NCBI RefSeq assembly: GCF_963678635.1
Contig: NC_087071.1
Span: 22,659,194-22,723,193, forward strand
Source of the DNA: Symsagittifera roscoffensis
Lineage: Eukaryota; Xenacoelomorpha; Acoela; Convolutidae
DNA: 64,000 nt
Reading direction: 5' to 3'
A model generated the notes under the pieces. It was not told the DNA's origin, searched no databases, and was given only the letters and a program-made list of their open reading frames with translations. Made by a program: the position numbers and the translations under genes. Below are positions 1-10,974 of this stretch, piece after piece; positions within the stretch are counted from its first letter, which is position 1, and every line of letters begins with the position of its first letter.

Positions 1-1832
1 TTAGAGTAAAACCAAGTTTTCAAAGTTTAAGCTAAGCATAAATAAGGTAATTTAGGCCTGCTTATTCGCTCAAACCTAGAGACGAAAAATTAAAAATCTC
101 AAACCGCTTTTTTCTCGACATCGGGAAAACTTTGTTGAACGTTTTTGATATACTTCAAATCACGATTAAAAGGGCTTTAATATGATATATTATTCAACCC
201 AATCCGATGATTTTTTGTGATAGCTGATTGTGCGTGGAAAACAAAAAGAAAAAACTAACACACACTCGAATACAAAGTTCCTCACCATTTTCAATGGTCG
301 GAACAAAAAAACAGGCTACATTTCGTAATTCCGTTGAGTTTTTCTGTTCATAATGAGATAGAATCTATTTTGAGCTACTTGTACACAACAACTTCTCCAT
401 CGAAATTGTAACCTTTGAAAAATTTATCTAGCTAACTCAAAACTTTTTGTTTTCTAAACAGAAGCAATCTATTTCTAAACTTACATTAGAAAATTATTTT
501 TCAAAAAATGACACGACTATATTATTAAAACAAATTTAGCCCACGAACTTTGAGCGCTGATCTTGTAAACATGAGATTGATTGTTCAAATCTGGGAACTA
601 AAACTTTCGAGGTCTAGATGTAGCCTTCGTATTGAAAACTCTTAAAAAGAATTTTGATAGTGAATTAAACAAATTTTGAATCTCCATGCTCTAAGTATTT
701 TTTTGTATTTAATTAATGGTCAGAACTTAAGATAAAATCTCAGTATATTATTCTCCTCACAAATAAAATAAAAGTTTTTTCAGCTACGGCTATCGAGTAA
801 ACATTTTGCCGCGATTCTCAAGGTTTCCCATGATAAGATTTGAGGAGTTGAAATCAAAATCAAAAATGCAGAGAGAATCAGAAATGTTTCCTGAGCTTGA
901 GTGAATTTAGGCAAAACATCAGTACCAAACATTAGCATGTTTTCATTATTTGGGCCAAAATTTCAAGTGAAACTTGCTTAAAAAATGAAATTGACATAAC
1001 ATCAAAAAAGTCCAGCTTAAACTATATGTATTAAAAATAATTTTAAAAAACTGAATTGAAGCAATCAGTACTACGGGAAAATTTAAACGTACACTTGAAA
1101 GCCATTTGAACGTACTTAGTTTCAACTAAAAAATGTACAGCTTTTTTTTGTTCCCAAACTTTAGTGCTCGTAATGTTTGTGCTTTTTACTCTAAAAAAAA
1201 TTTCCATTTTTCAACTAGCTGTTTTTGACAAAAATTTTTCTTTTTCATGAGAAGGAGGTTGATGTTCGAATTTTTTTTGTAATTTTTCAAAATATTTTTG
1301 AGGTGAATTTCGGCCAACCTTGAGCACTAGAATTGGGGTTCAAATAATTAATATACGCTATTTATTGTCCTTTATAGTCCTTCCCAAATTAATTGAGGCT
1401 CACCATTTTCCCATACTTCCTCTACATTATCAGATGCGAAATATCTTGTGTTTTACACAGCGTGTAGGGGGGTAAAATAAACACAACCGAATCAATTTTT
1501 TGCAAATTTTTCAGTATTTTTTCAGGCAAAATGTTTTATCGATGTTGAACTCCTTTCAGAAAAAAAATAACGTTCTGCCCTCTTAGATCAGTCTTGCAGT
1601 TTATATAACTGCTGTCATAAATTCGTTTAGACACAAAGCTACAGAGAAATTTTTAGTGAACATTCAGGGTAAATGTAAAGTCTCCAGTTTGCAGCATTTT
1701 TTGTTTTTTTTCCTCGAGTAATCCGGTAAACCTATGTTATTTCGATCCTTGAAATTTATCAAATTTAAGAACAATTTGAACCAGAATGAGTTTGAAATTA
1801 CCTTTATGTATTTTTGTGGTGGGTTCTTGTTT
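1..1832. other. AT-rich DNA, no gene recognised
   Basis: No open frame with a recognisable domain and no clear repeat boundary is visible here. The stretch is rich in A and T runs. It ends at a degenerate copy of the peptide exon described next. Confidence 0.6.
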
Positions 1833-2000
1833 TTACTTTTTGGTCTTAGAAAAACGACTTTTGAAGATTGATCTGCTGTTAAATTGTTCGTCGCAAAATT
1901 CAACACTCTCTCCCACTGGTTTGCAGATCATTTCTTCACAATTCCAGCAAACATCTAACCACTAGACACACAGTTGGTGTTTTTTATGATTAATTAAAGC
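1833..2000 (-). pseudogene. Broken copy of the cysteine-rich peptide exon
   Basis: This is a degenerate paralogue of exon 2 of the peptide gene at 4512-5035. A TTTTTCAG-type acceptor lies at 2001-2008, just before the homologous frame begins at 2000. The shared core around CKPVGES is unchanged, and the lysine/arginine-rich tail is recognisable to a TAA at 1833. Two lesions are seen: an in-frame TAG two codons after the first cysteine, and a three-codon loss in the middle that removes one of the adjacent cysteine pair, so only five of six cysteines remain. No matching signal-peptide exon was found upstream in 2001-2500. I read it as a dead tandem duplicate. The alternative is a still-spliced variant exon, which the stop codon argues against. 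Confidence 0.75.
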
Positions 2001-3054
2001 CTGAAAAATGATCTAAAATTATAGTCGATCAAAATAAATTGTGCGAAAGTTTGAGATAAGATCCTAACTTTTATTTAAAAAGTTTCAGATTTTCTCATAA
2101 AATTTTTATGGATATATCCACTTTCATGGAAAAATCCGTTTCATAGGTAGATTGTTAAATGAATATTTATCGAGGATAAAGGATAAAAAGCGATAACTTA
2201 TCAGTGGTTAAGCAATTTAAATTTTAAATACTAGCGCTGAATTAGAAGAGAAAAAAGATTTTTAACAAAAATATGCTAATCTTCCAAGTATTTGATTTTA
2301 ATACGTACTTTTGATATATTAAAGTTTTCGGAATGGAAGTACCTAACTAAAACACTTATAAAACAGATTCTCTGGATGTAAAGCTTTCGAATGATTTTAG
2401 TTGAATCTTCCTGTAATGACAAAAAGGTGGCTCAAACAAAGATATGTCAAACAAAAATGCTTTTAGATTTTTTCTCATATATTAGAACAGATTATCCTAG
2501 GCCTACATGGAGTAAATAAATAAATAAATCAAAAAAATAAAATTAAAAAAAAGAACATAATGTCCCCTTCGCTCAATTCTCCATGTTCCAAATTAGTTTT
2601 TTTTTCGAGAAGTTGCTGGTCATATAATGGGTGTGATAATGGGGTTGCAGAGAATGTGGTTTAACTAGAAAGCGCAAAAGTGGTTTCTCTGGGAAAATTG
2701 TTTTTACCGGTTACCATACCTCCTTATGAATCCTCCATTGTATGATTCTTTTAGGCTTAATGGTTGTCGAATAAACGCATGATTTCAATAGATGACTTCC
2801 GTACACCTCATAAAACGCAGCGCATGTTCGCTTTGTATCCGCAATCATATGAATGATGGGCATTAATAGCACAGATTGCCACAGCGCAACATAGTGAATA
2901 ATAGACTTTTTCAAATCTGGTTGTCATTTGTGACATTTACTTTGCTTTTATTTACTACAATCATTTCTCAACGCTTAAATGCCTCCTCTTGCCAAAAAGA
3001 CTCCGACCTCAAGTTGGCCGTTAGTAGTATGTCCTACTTCTTATAACTTTCGAA
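2001..3054. other. AT-rich DNA, no gene recognised
   Basis: This stretch holds only short open frames with no recognisable domain. The missing first exon of the adjacent pseudogene would be expected here but was not found. Confidence 0.5.
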
Positions 3055-4135
3055 ACAAGTAGCGGAAAATTTGTGCTCAGGGTGGTTTTTTTCTTCAGAC
3101 TTCCTAAGTTTCGACTTCCTAACTAGCCATTTTTTACTGCTTTTTTAAATATCATCTGAAAGGCATTGTTTTGCTGAGCTCAAATACAAAAATTTATCTC
3201 ACCAGCGATCGTTTTTTTGTAAAACTTTGTGGGTTCAAAGGTTTTTGTTTTGGACAATTTGTGATATATAACGTGCAATTTACGCGCCTTTTACACGTAA
3301 GCGGAGATTTAATCCGTCTTAGTAATCGTTTCAAATTAGTTAGAGCAGGCTATTTGCCATAATTGCTTTAATTCTAGGAGCGTAACCGATTCCTTTGTAC
3401 TTTTTATTGCATGTGGGGTGATGATTTTCAAAAAAAAAATCATCCGCTTTTTTACAAACCTAACATGCTTCTGAGACCGTAAAAGGTAGTCGCAACATTC
3501 AGGGCTTCACACTGATACAAGCAGTCTTGTTAATATTATAATTTGTTGATAATATAATGAACTGATTTTGTTGTTATTATGTGCGTATGAAAGCAGAAAC
3601 TGATGATTAATAGAGAATTGTTTTGATTTAAAAGTGCCTCAATGGGTTCCGATGAGTGTTCCAACTGCCTTTTTACGTCTATGAAACAGTAATTACATGA
3701 AAAAACTACATCTAAAATTTTTTTAAAAAAAATGTAAAAATTTGAGATTTTTTGTGAAAATCATCCACCCACGCGCCATATAAACAAAGTGATAGATTCG
3801 TTTCTAGCAACAACTCAATTCTGGCAAATAAGCTTCTTTCAACCAAATTGGAATGATATCTAAGACGGACTAAGTTTACGCTTACGCGTTAATAGCGCGA
3901 AATATATCGCGCGTGAATTGTCCTAAATTGGCCAAAAGGCCAATCTTTAAACCCCCATAACATTACGAAAAAAACAATCACAGGTGAAATATCTTTTCGA
4001 AATTAAGCTCGACACAACAATATCTTTTGAAGGATATGAAAAAAATCTGTCCCAAATAGCTAGCTAAACAGTCGAAATTTGTCTGAAGAAGAAAAAAAAC
4101 CACCCCGAGCACAAATATTCCGTTATTTTCGTATC
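3055..4135. repeat. Foldback (long inverted repeat) element
   Basis: The left arm (about 3055-3480) is an imperfect reverse complement of the right arm (about 3735-4135). Matching landmarks include the CTCAGGGTGG-TTTTT-CTTCAGAC block near 3075 against GTCTGAAGAAG...CCACCCCGAG near 4080, the cgcgcc/cgtaagcg blocks near 3285-3305 against 3875-3910, and the AAAATCATC block on both sides of the centre. About 250 nt separate the arms. A third, single-arm relative lies near 30110-30530. No transposase is present, so this is probably a non-autonomous MITE/foldback element. The exact ends and any target duplication could not be fixed by eye. Confidence 0.65.
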
Positions 4136-4301
4136 GAAAATCGGAACAATTATTCGCAACTTTTGAATATATGTTGCGTAAGTGTATTGATCGTTGAGCT
4201 CGTTGTAATCATAAATAGCGTGATTTTAGCGTAGCTTAGAACTGTTTGCAAAAAAAAAAGAAAACTAAACAACACAAAAAAAACAAATTTCTGTCTATCT
4301 C

Positions 4302-4344
4302 GTTTTGATTTAAATTAATTAAAAACTAATTTTAATTTAAATCA
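4302..4344. repeat. Perfect 12-bp AT palindrome arms
   Basis: GATTTAAATTAA is followed after a short A/T spacer by its exact reverse complement TTAATTTAAATC. This can form a hairpin just beyond the 3' end of the peptide gene (minus strand). It may be chance in AT-rich DNA or a remnant of a small element. Confidence 0.5.
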
Positions 4345-4511
4345 GAATGCGATTCAATATAAATCCGTTTTTGGGGTATTAGGTTTTCTTTCAGCACTTT
4401 GGTTGTGAACTAGTGAAGATAGAACAAAAATTTTTTGTCGCACAGACTTAACGAAAAGATTAAAATCAACTACAAATTAAATAAAATTAAATTGAGAGTT
4501 TTATCAGGGTT

Positions 4512-5035
4512 TCAGCTTTTCTTTTTGCTTTTTGCAAATCGATTATTGAATCTAGCTCTGCTGTTGATTTTGTAGTCGCAGTATCCGATACTCTCTCCCA
4601 CTGGTTTGCAGAACATGTCTTCACAACAAGTATTTTTCCAACAGTCATCTAGATACTCGCCACACAGTTGGGATTTATATGACTTAAAAGCCTGAAAAAA
4701 TTAGGCAAAACATTTTTTTTTTCATATTTTTGCTTAAGTTTCTCATTTTTATTTCAGAAAAATTTTCCAATGCTTTGATGGCAACGCTATTTTAGAAGTT
4801 TTCTGAGGCCAACTCCAATTATTACAGAAAAAGTTTCTGCCTCAAATTAGTCAACGTTTTTAGTTGCAGTAATGTTAGCTTCAAAATTGAAAATTTAGTT
4901 TTTATTAATTACCTTTGATATTGAGTCGCTTATTGTCTGTATTGTGTCCATCGCAATCGGTGCAAACGAAAATCCTGCTCCTTCCAAAATTGTCAATCCA
5001 TTAAAAACTAACAAACCGATCAAAACTAAGCTCAT
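4512..5035 (-). CDS. Secreted cysteine-rich (knottin-like) peptide, two exons
   Basis: Exon 1 runs 5035-4913 (41 codons, ATG at 5035) and exon 2 runs 4691-4512 (59 codons plus TGA). They are joined by a 221-bp intron (4912-4692) with GT at the donor (AAAG|GTAATT) and TTTTTTCAG at the acceptor, in phase 0. The 100-residue product begins with a hydrophobic leader (residues 2 to about 20) typical of a signal peptide, so it should be secreted. The second exon holds all six cysteines at residues 51, 58, 63, 64, 69 and 79. The spacing C-x6-C-x4-CC-x4-C-x9-C fits the inhibitor cystine knot frame known from spider and cone-snail toxins, but also from antimicrobial and signalling peptides. The tail is rich in Lys and Arg and might be trimmed. 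Function is unknown; the fold is inferred from spacing only. Splice sites are predicted by eye. A broken copy at 1833-2000 supports the exon 2 boundary. Confidence 0.75.
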
Positions 5036-6724
5036 TATTATTTTTAGAATCACTAATACAAAACATGAGTTCTTCTAATGATAAGAAAAAAATCCAAAAT
5101 TGAATTGGCGAGGAAACTGAATGTGTACAATTTACAAAGTTTTACCAGACAATTTGATCAATTTTGTTGGTAAGTCAGATGGTAAGTCTTATTTGACCAA
5201 ATGGCATTGTTTTCACATATTTGGCAATTCAGTTTACCAACTGATATAAAATGAACCAATTATGTAAATAAAAGCTTTATTGATGAAAAAAAATGAAAAT
5301 CGGATCGATTATCACCCTTGAAAAGACTTCATTTTTCGGTTTTTTTCGAGTTACAGTGAACAACATTTGTTTGCTTTACAAACTGATTTTTTCTTTTCAG
5401 AGCCCCATTTCAGACGGCCCTAAACACTAGCCGCCCTAAACACCTTCGTTTTAGGAGGAAATTCTTAAGCAGCCTTCATCACTTTTTCTAAAACAGGATT
5501 GATAGCAACAAGTTAATTGTGTTTAGGATATTTTAGGACATGCCTTAGGCCAACTGTTTACAAAAATTAAAGTATGCGCGCGAACATCAAAGTATTGTAT
5601 ACACCAATCTTGCAATTTGAAATGTTCAGTCCTATTAATAAAATCAATAAACTGCAATTACACGCAACTAGGAACCTGATTCCGGTCATCAAGACGTTAT
5701 GTCCTGAAAAATGGTGTAAAGAAAATAAAATTTTGATCAGTTTTTTAAAACTTTTTTGTTATAGTTCTTAGAAGTCTCGAAGCATACACTACCGGCAGTC
5801 AATTATCGTCTTGTTTCTTCTCTAAGATTTTGGTCTTATTTTCGTCTAGCAATTGCAGAAAATCCTTGTAATCAAAATCCTAATAGCCGGTTGAACATTA
5901 GCAATTGCGTTGAAAACGCGTCTTTCAAGTCTTGGGGTCACGGTTTCCCGTGTTACCTGTCCATGGAAATCTATCCCTGGATCCATCCCTGGAGCCAGGC
6001 CTGGCCAGAGAAAAAATCAGGTCAAAGTTCCCTGACTTCCCTGGATCGGCCTAGGAGTCCAGGGCTGGTTTTCAAAGGGCTGGAATCCTAGGTTTCTTGG
6101 GCGAAAACTAAAATTGTCAAATGCCTAAAAACCTGGCTGAAAGCTAGAAAAAAAAGATGATTTCGAGCGAGCTCACATAAAGTAGCCAACAGGAAGGTAC
6201 AGAATTTTTTTTGGTGCCTGAAGACGAAATACTTTCCTTTCCGTATTAGCTACCAGTGAGCAAGCAAGAGAGACCCTGAAAACACAATAACATACACTAG
6301 AAGCCTGAAAACAAAAAAAAACATCAGACAAAATCAAAAAACCTTAAAAGCGCACAAATGCGCAAGCTGAAATTTCACTACGACATTTAATAAGACATAA
6401 TAATTGTATACTAATTGGGGGAAATCTTAAGGTTAAAACACATGCAGAGCATCAGAAAAGTTTCCCAAGTAATCCAGATACGGCAAAACGAGAAATAATG
6501 AAAAACAAAAAATATCCGTTGTTTTGTTCTTACGTCTCTAAGCTAAGTGGAATCACCAAAGGTTACGAGAGGTTTATTGTTGTTTAAAAAAATTGAAAAC
6601 ATTGAAATCCTACCAGGGTTCCTAGACGGTTCCTTCCAGGAACTCAAGTATTGACCTGGGCCATTTAAGTTCCTGGCAGGAAATCTACGGTTTTTCCCTC
6701 GATAGGTAACCCGGGTTAATCTTA
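5036..6724. other. Upstream DNA with CCTGG-rich patches, no gene recognised
   Basis: No supported gene is present. Two GC-richer patches stand out, at about 5950-6075 and 6605-6715. Both are crowded with CCTGG/CCAGG and short palindromes such as CCAGGCCTGG. They look like subterminal repeats of a small DNA transposon, but I could not find matching ends. Confidence 0.45.
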
Positions 6725-7030
6725 ACAGTATACAGAGCTGGTTTAAATTAACCGCGGACACAACGAGCAGCATTGAAAATTTCGAAAGTTTTTCACAACT
6801 AGGCTTAAAACTAGACAAAAATTGAAGAGAACAAAAGTAGTTTTAGAATTTCAACTGAAGTAATATGGTGCAATTTTTTCGTCGAAATGCGCAACCAAAT
6901 TTTTACCCCAAAAATGAATCATTTTGGTGTTTTTAGTTAATCAAGAGTTAAGCTGAAAATAATTGAAGAGAAAATCATACACAAAAAAGCCTCCTACACA
7001 GCCCAACAAACATGGAAGTCTTGGAAAATA
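6725..7030. repeat. Single-arm relative of the 31.3-32.0 kb foldback family
   Basis: The order of blocks follows the left arm at 31283-31590: GTTTAAATTA, ACAAAA-TTGAAG-GAACAAAA, TAATATG-TGCAATTTTTTC, TTTTACCCCAAAAA, TTAATCAAGA-TTA-GCTGAAA, AAGCCTC-TACACAGCCCAA. Divergence is clear, so this is an older copy. Short ORFs across it are incidental. Confidence 0.6.
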
Positions 7031-8521
7031 AAACTTAAAAAGTTTGCGCAAAAAGTTTGAAATTTGTTTTTAAGAAAGATTTTGGTTTTATATAGTAAAA
7101 CTGATCCTTTTTTGCAATTCAAAATGATTGCCTTTTTTTCGGAGAATTTCTTTTTTTGCCTAATTTCGAGAGCACAACTAAAAAAAATATTCAACAATGA
7201 TCTGCCATGTTATTTTTCAGAGCAAAAAAAGACAAAAACGTCGTCAAAAAGGCAAACGATAAATTTCAGAAAATGTTTTGGTTTAGTTTAATTTTGAAGG
7301 TCAGAATTATTCAGAAATTTATTACGTTGCCCAATAAATTTTTCAATAGGTATATATTTTTTTCCGTAAAAAATCGTTATCGGCACTACGGTTTACCCAC
7401 TTAACCATCATCATCAACACCGTTATTTTTTCCGCAAGACGAGTAATTTAGTTTTCAAAAGAAATTCAGTTTTCATCTTGCCTGATGTTCTACATTATCA
7501 ATCAAAGTCTCAAAAACGTTATAGGCAAAGCTTCTTCTTGCAAACTTGAGCTTCAAAATGTGTTTCTTCCTTGTTTTGCTCTGCTCAATTTTGGCCTGCG
7601 TTTTCACACTTTTAACTTTTTGTTACACACCTATTCCCTTCTGGAAATCAGGTTCCAGCCTTATTTGAACTCCATCCAATAAAACTATTATTCCAACCAT
7701 AGTATCTCTTTTCATCCACGGAGTACCAAATTCGATTAGTTTTTAGATTTCATCGCCCCTAACGTGTATCGTAGTTAAAAGGAAAGTTCTGTTTCAGTCA
7801 ATCATTTCCCTGCAAAAACAAAGTTGCATTCCCTGATTCGTCATTTCTAAAGCACACCCGTTTTGTACGAGTGGGACCTCTTTCGGATCTGAATCACACT
7901 AGCTTACTACTTCTTTCAGTGTCCCCAGAACTGCTCGATGCGTTCACTTTTTTCTTTTCAATGAAAGTCTTTCACTTACAATGTTAGTTTTTTTTAATGT
8001 AAAGCGTGCTTAAATGCCCTAAAATCTACAAAATCCATTCTGCTACCCTCTGATTAAAGTATTTTATGATGGGACTTATTACTGTGGGGTCCGAGTACAA
8101 GAATCGCGATATCACCATTATGTCCGCTTCCAAAAATGAACACATTCTTCGGCCGATGCGGATCTTGTCATCATAGTCAAATTTCGGGCCACGGCGCTTC
8201 TGCCTAATGGTCGAATATAAGTTGTTTTTCGGGTCTGTCACGAATGGTTTTGTATCTTTTTTCTCCTTGGCGACTACTATAATTCCCAACAACTAGGTTC
8301 AAAATTTCTAGGGGGTAGGCAGATCTGCCGACGTACGATTTCAAAAGACATACCAACGCAATAAATCAAATCTGTCGCCATGTAAAAAGAACTTATGAAC
8401 GTACTTAGAGTATGAGAAAATGGGATCAAAATGTGTTCAGAAACAAGAATAATTTTATAGTTAATGCTAAATAGTTAACAAAATCGGTGACTCTTCAACA
8501 GACAAAATTTGAAACAGACAA
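7031..8521. other. Mostly non-coding; one unassigned ORF at 8026-8292
   Basis: AT-rich DNA. The minus-strand frame 8292-8026 (88 codons) lies in a slightly more GC-rich patch and has a protein-like composition, but I recognise no domain in it. Its apparent start is not an ATG-supported choice, and there is no visible splice context. It could be an exon or a fossil of one. Confidence 0.35.
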
Positions 8522-8747
8522 TACTAACTTTAAGTAGCAGTTGACCTATTTCAGATCAAATAGACAAAATATGTCCTCAAATTCAACTAAAAATTCAAGT
8601 TTGCATGCAACAATTGCACAAATTGGTAGCTTGCGCTTGCTCATTGCAACTTATCTTATAATAAATTGCAAAATGTTGGAATAATCAGAATTATTTTAAA
8701 AGAGCAACTTGCCAGTTCTGAACAATTGTTGAATGATATAGAGAGTT

Positions 8748-8780
8748 GCAAAAAGTTCGGACAGACAGAATTAATTAAAA
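8748..8780 (+). repeat. 33-bp inverted repeat flanking the giant element (left)
   Basis: The exact reverse complement is at 28169-28201 on the other side of the LTR element. Weaker inverted similarity continues outwards (a GACCTATTTC block near 8545 against GAAATAGGTC near 28288). The giant element therefore appears to have inserted between the arms of an older inverted-repeat element. Confidence 0.7.
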
Positions 8781-8943
8781 AGAGCAACTGTCTACATATC
8801 AACGGAAATTGAAACTGAAATAAACATAATGTCGAAGGTTCATAAAGCAGAGTTTCACTAAAACAAAACCTATAATCATGGCTGGCAATTGCATCCGAAA
8901 TGCCGAATAGTAAACCTTCCCTTCAAACAGGAAAATTTTTGAT

Positions 8944-8947
8944 CAGG
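8944..8947. repeat. Target-site duplication CAGG (left copy)
   Basis: CAGG directly precedes the TG of the left LTR and is repeated at 27856-27859 directly after the CA of the right LTR. Four-base duplications are usual for Ty3/gypsy and errantivirus-type integrases. Confidence 0.85.
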
Positions 8948-9357
8948 TGAGTTATGACTGGGGTGTATAACTCATAGAGTAATTTCGGATAGGGTACACC
9001 GTCTGCTCGTCACGCTATCTTATTTTCGGCCGGATAGATTCGTGCAACTTCTTAGTCTAATACCGATCCTAATCTTACTCTTATACTATCTAGTCTCAGG
9101 TTGTTTAACTAGTCTCTGCTAGGCTCAATAGATCTAGGGTATACTGGTTTATTGCGGCTGCTGAAGTGCTCGGGAGAGTCCAACTAATTTCTAAGTTAAA
9201 TTCAAATCTCTCTGGTGCTGAAATTACAAGTAACTTCAGCACTTACAAATAAGTGGGTTGTTAGTTAGATGGATCATGATTGGTTAATATTAAATACTTT
9301 ACATTGGTAAAACATTTAATTTATCCAATCATAAAATATAGTTTAGATCAGGTTCCA
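8948..9357 (-). repeat. 3' LTR of the giant element
   Basis: It reads as identical over 410 bp to 27446-27855. In sense orientation it begins TGGAACC and ends AACTCA, giving the TG...CA ends. Sense-strand AATAAA lies at 9153-9148, about 205 nt into the LTR, and is a likely polyadenylation signal. A TATATTTTA block at 9340-9332 could be the promoter TATA box, which would put the AATAAA inside R. The latter assignment is inference. Confidence 0.95.
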
Positions 9358-9380
9358 CCCATCCGGGTTTTACAGAATTT
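9358..9380 (-). promoter_or_regulatory. Weak candidate polypurine tract
   Basis: In sense orientation the bases directly before the 3' LTR read ACCCGGATGGG. Only the last seven (GGATGGG) are purine-rich apart from one T. This is the position where plus-strand priming should occur, but the tract is short, so the call rests mainly on position. Confidence 0.4.
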
Positions 9381-9991
9381 TTTAGAACAGTTCTTCTGTA
9401 GTTCAAGGATGGATGATGGACGTTGGTATTTGGCGAACATCATTTTTCTTTTGTTTCCTTTTTGTTAAGGAAGTTCCAGGGATCTGGAATTGAGGACACA
9501 AGACGTTGTGTTCTTCTTGTGACAACGACTGAGTCTCTGCAACAGCATCAATTCTGGTTTCAGAATGGTTGGCTATGTCAGGTTTTTCTGTTCTTCGGAG
9601 AGAACTTCTTTTGTGTTTGATCTAGCTCGGGAATGGCGTGGAGATTGTGCGTGGAGGGGATGCCTGGTTACTCGGATCTGTACGTATACTTGAACATCGA
9701 GGTGGTCATTGGTCTAGTTCAATGAAGTCCTTTTCTGCGAAGTCAAGTCGTACTCTAAATCCTTTGAGTTGTGATTGTGAGCGGCATATCGATTGTAGTT
9801 GGTCATTCTCTCTCGAGTGTAGTGAGGTCGTCTTGTCTTTTGATGTTCGTCCTTGGTGTTGTATTCTGATCTATATATTGCGTCATGTAATTTTACATTT
9901 TATAAATCTTTTATTAGTTTAATATATTTTTTAATAATGATTTTAGTTAGTTGTTTTCACAAAAGCTTTTTGTTTTAGTTCGGTTATTTTG

Positions 9992-10019
9992 AAGAGTTAC
10001 TCACCCTTGAGTAGCTCTT
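9992..10019 (-). other. Hairpin with 11-bp stem in the 3' UTR
   Basis: AAGAGTTACTC (9992-10002) and GAGTAGCTCTT (10009-10019) are reverse complements except for one position, with a 6-nt loop. The stem would form in the element's RNA. Its role is unknown. Confidence 0.6.
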
Positions 10020-10054
10020 ATTAAAAATAAAGGTGTGGTCACAAAGCGTGGATG

Positions 10055-10123
10055 TAGCGCGGTGGGTTAGGCCGGCTATAGAGCATGCTCAGGACGTCCT
10101 TTCCTGGTGGGTTAGGCCAGGAG
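10055..10123 (-). other. Twin hairpins with the same loop, plus two palindromes
   Basis: Two stem-loops share the plus-strand loop TGGGTTAGG. In 10055-10078 it is closed by TAGC(G)CGG/CCGGCTA, and in 10101-10123 by TTCCTGG/CCAGGAG. The stems differ in sequence but both pair, which suggests conserved structure rather than simple duplication. Between them lie two perfect 10-bp palindromes, GAGCATGCTC (10081-10090) and AGGACGTCCT (10091-10100). In the element RNA the loop reads CCUAACCCA. It may be an export, stability, dimer or packaging signal; this is inference. Confidence 0.65.
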
Positions 10124-10974
10124 TGGGAGTATGATTTCATGCGGTGTTTGTGAGGGGTCCTGTTATGTGACAACGTTTTATGTTGGGTTTGTTGTGGTTT
10201 TACTTATGTCTTGTTGGTTATGTACTTTTTCCAAAAAGCAAATTGTTTGTGGTATGGGTTTGTCTTTCGACTTTTTTGTGTTTTATTATTTCTTTCTAAG
10301 ACTGTGTAATAGTCTTCAAAAGAATAAATTATCCAGTTTTAAACTGGGTTAGTCCGGTTTGGGTACCGTTGGTTTCCTTTTCTTAGTCATGCTGTTATTT
10401 TATGATTTGTGGTATTTAGTAAGCTGCGTTGGTTAGTTTTGTTTAGTATATGATTCCTTTCCAACCGGGTTAAAGGAAAGTTTGAAACTTGTTATTATAT
10501 GTTAGAGTTGTTGAGTGTGAAAACTTGAAACTGAAATTCATTATTTTAAACAATTCTTCGTGGGCGAGCTGTGTGAGTGTGGATAGAATTTCTGTGCGAA
10601 TGAATGAAAATATCAAAAGGTTAGTACTGCAATTGCATTTTATTAATTTACTGCATAGAATTTGGAAATTTACTGCTAGTAATGGGGGAATTTTAAGATA
10701 CAAATTTTCATCATATGTAGATTTACTGCTTTGGGGGAAAATTTTATAAATTAATTTACTGCATTGGTATTAAATTTATAAATTTATAAGTGTAAGAAAT
10801 TAATAGAATTTTGAAAATTGTTTGATGAAATTTGCGATTTTTATTTGTCTTTTGTGGTTTTTGTAGGTGATTGTCGGATGAAGGCTAAAAATCTAAAGAA
10901 AACATGAATAAAGAATGGTGAGTTTTTTAATATTTTAATTAGTTAGTAATATTCATTTAATTCATACTTACCTG

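Larger units (their letters stand above)
9381..10974 (-). other. 1.6-kb 3' untranslated region of the giant element
   Basis: It lies between the 597-aa ORF and the 3' LTR. I found no coding frame that continues the style of the element's genes; short ORFs on the opposite strand look incidental. Its main content is RNA-structure-like: a series of inverted repeats between 9992 and 10123, a CCAGTTTTAAACTGG palindrome at about 10333-10347 and a CTTTCC...GGAAAG hairpin near 10456-10478. Confidence 0.6.

Noticed and set aside
2711..3362. Short ORFs on both strands (60-67 codons)
   Set aside because: They run into the foldback arm and have no domain, splice context or conservation evidence.
6543..6818. 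91-codon minus ORF
   Set aside because: It overlaps the CCTGG-rich patch and the foldback relative, and no domain is visible.
10040..10130. Possible tRNA or tRNA-derived SINE (TAGC...GTGGGTTAGGC looks like an A box)
   Set aside because: No B box or cloverleaf was found, and the same bases form two matched hairpins, which explains them better.
9280..10352. Plus-strand ORFs (62-94 codons) in the 3' part of the giant element
   Set aside because: They lie opposite to the element's transcription, have no domains and overlap the LTR and structured region.
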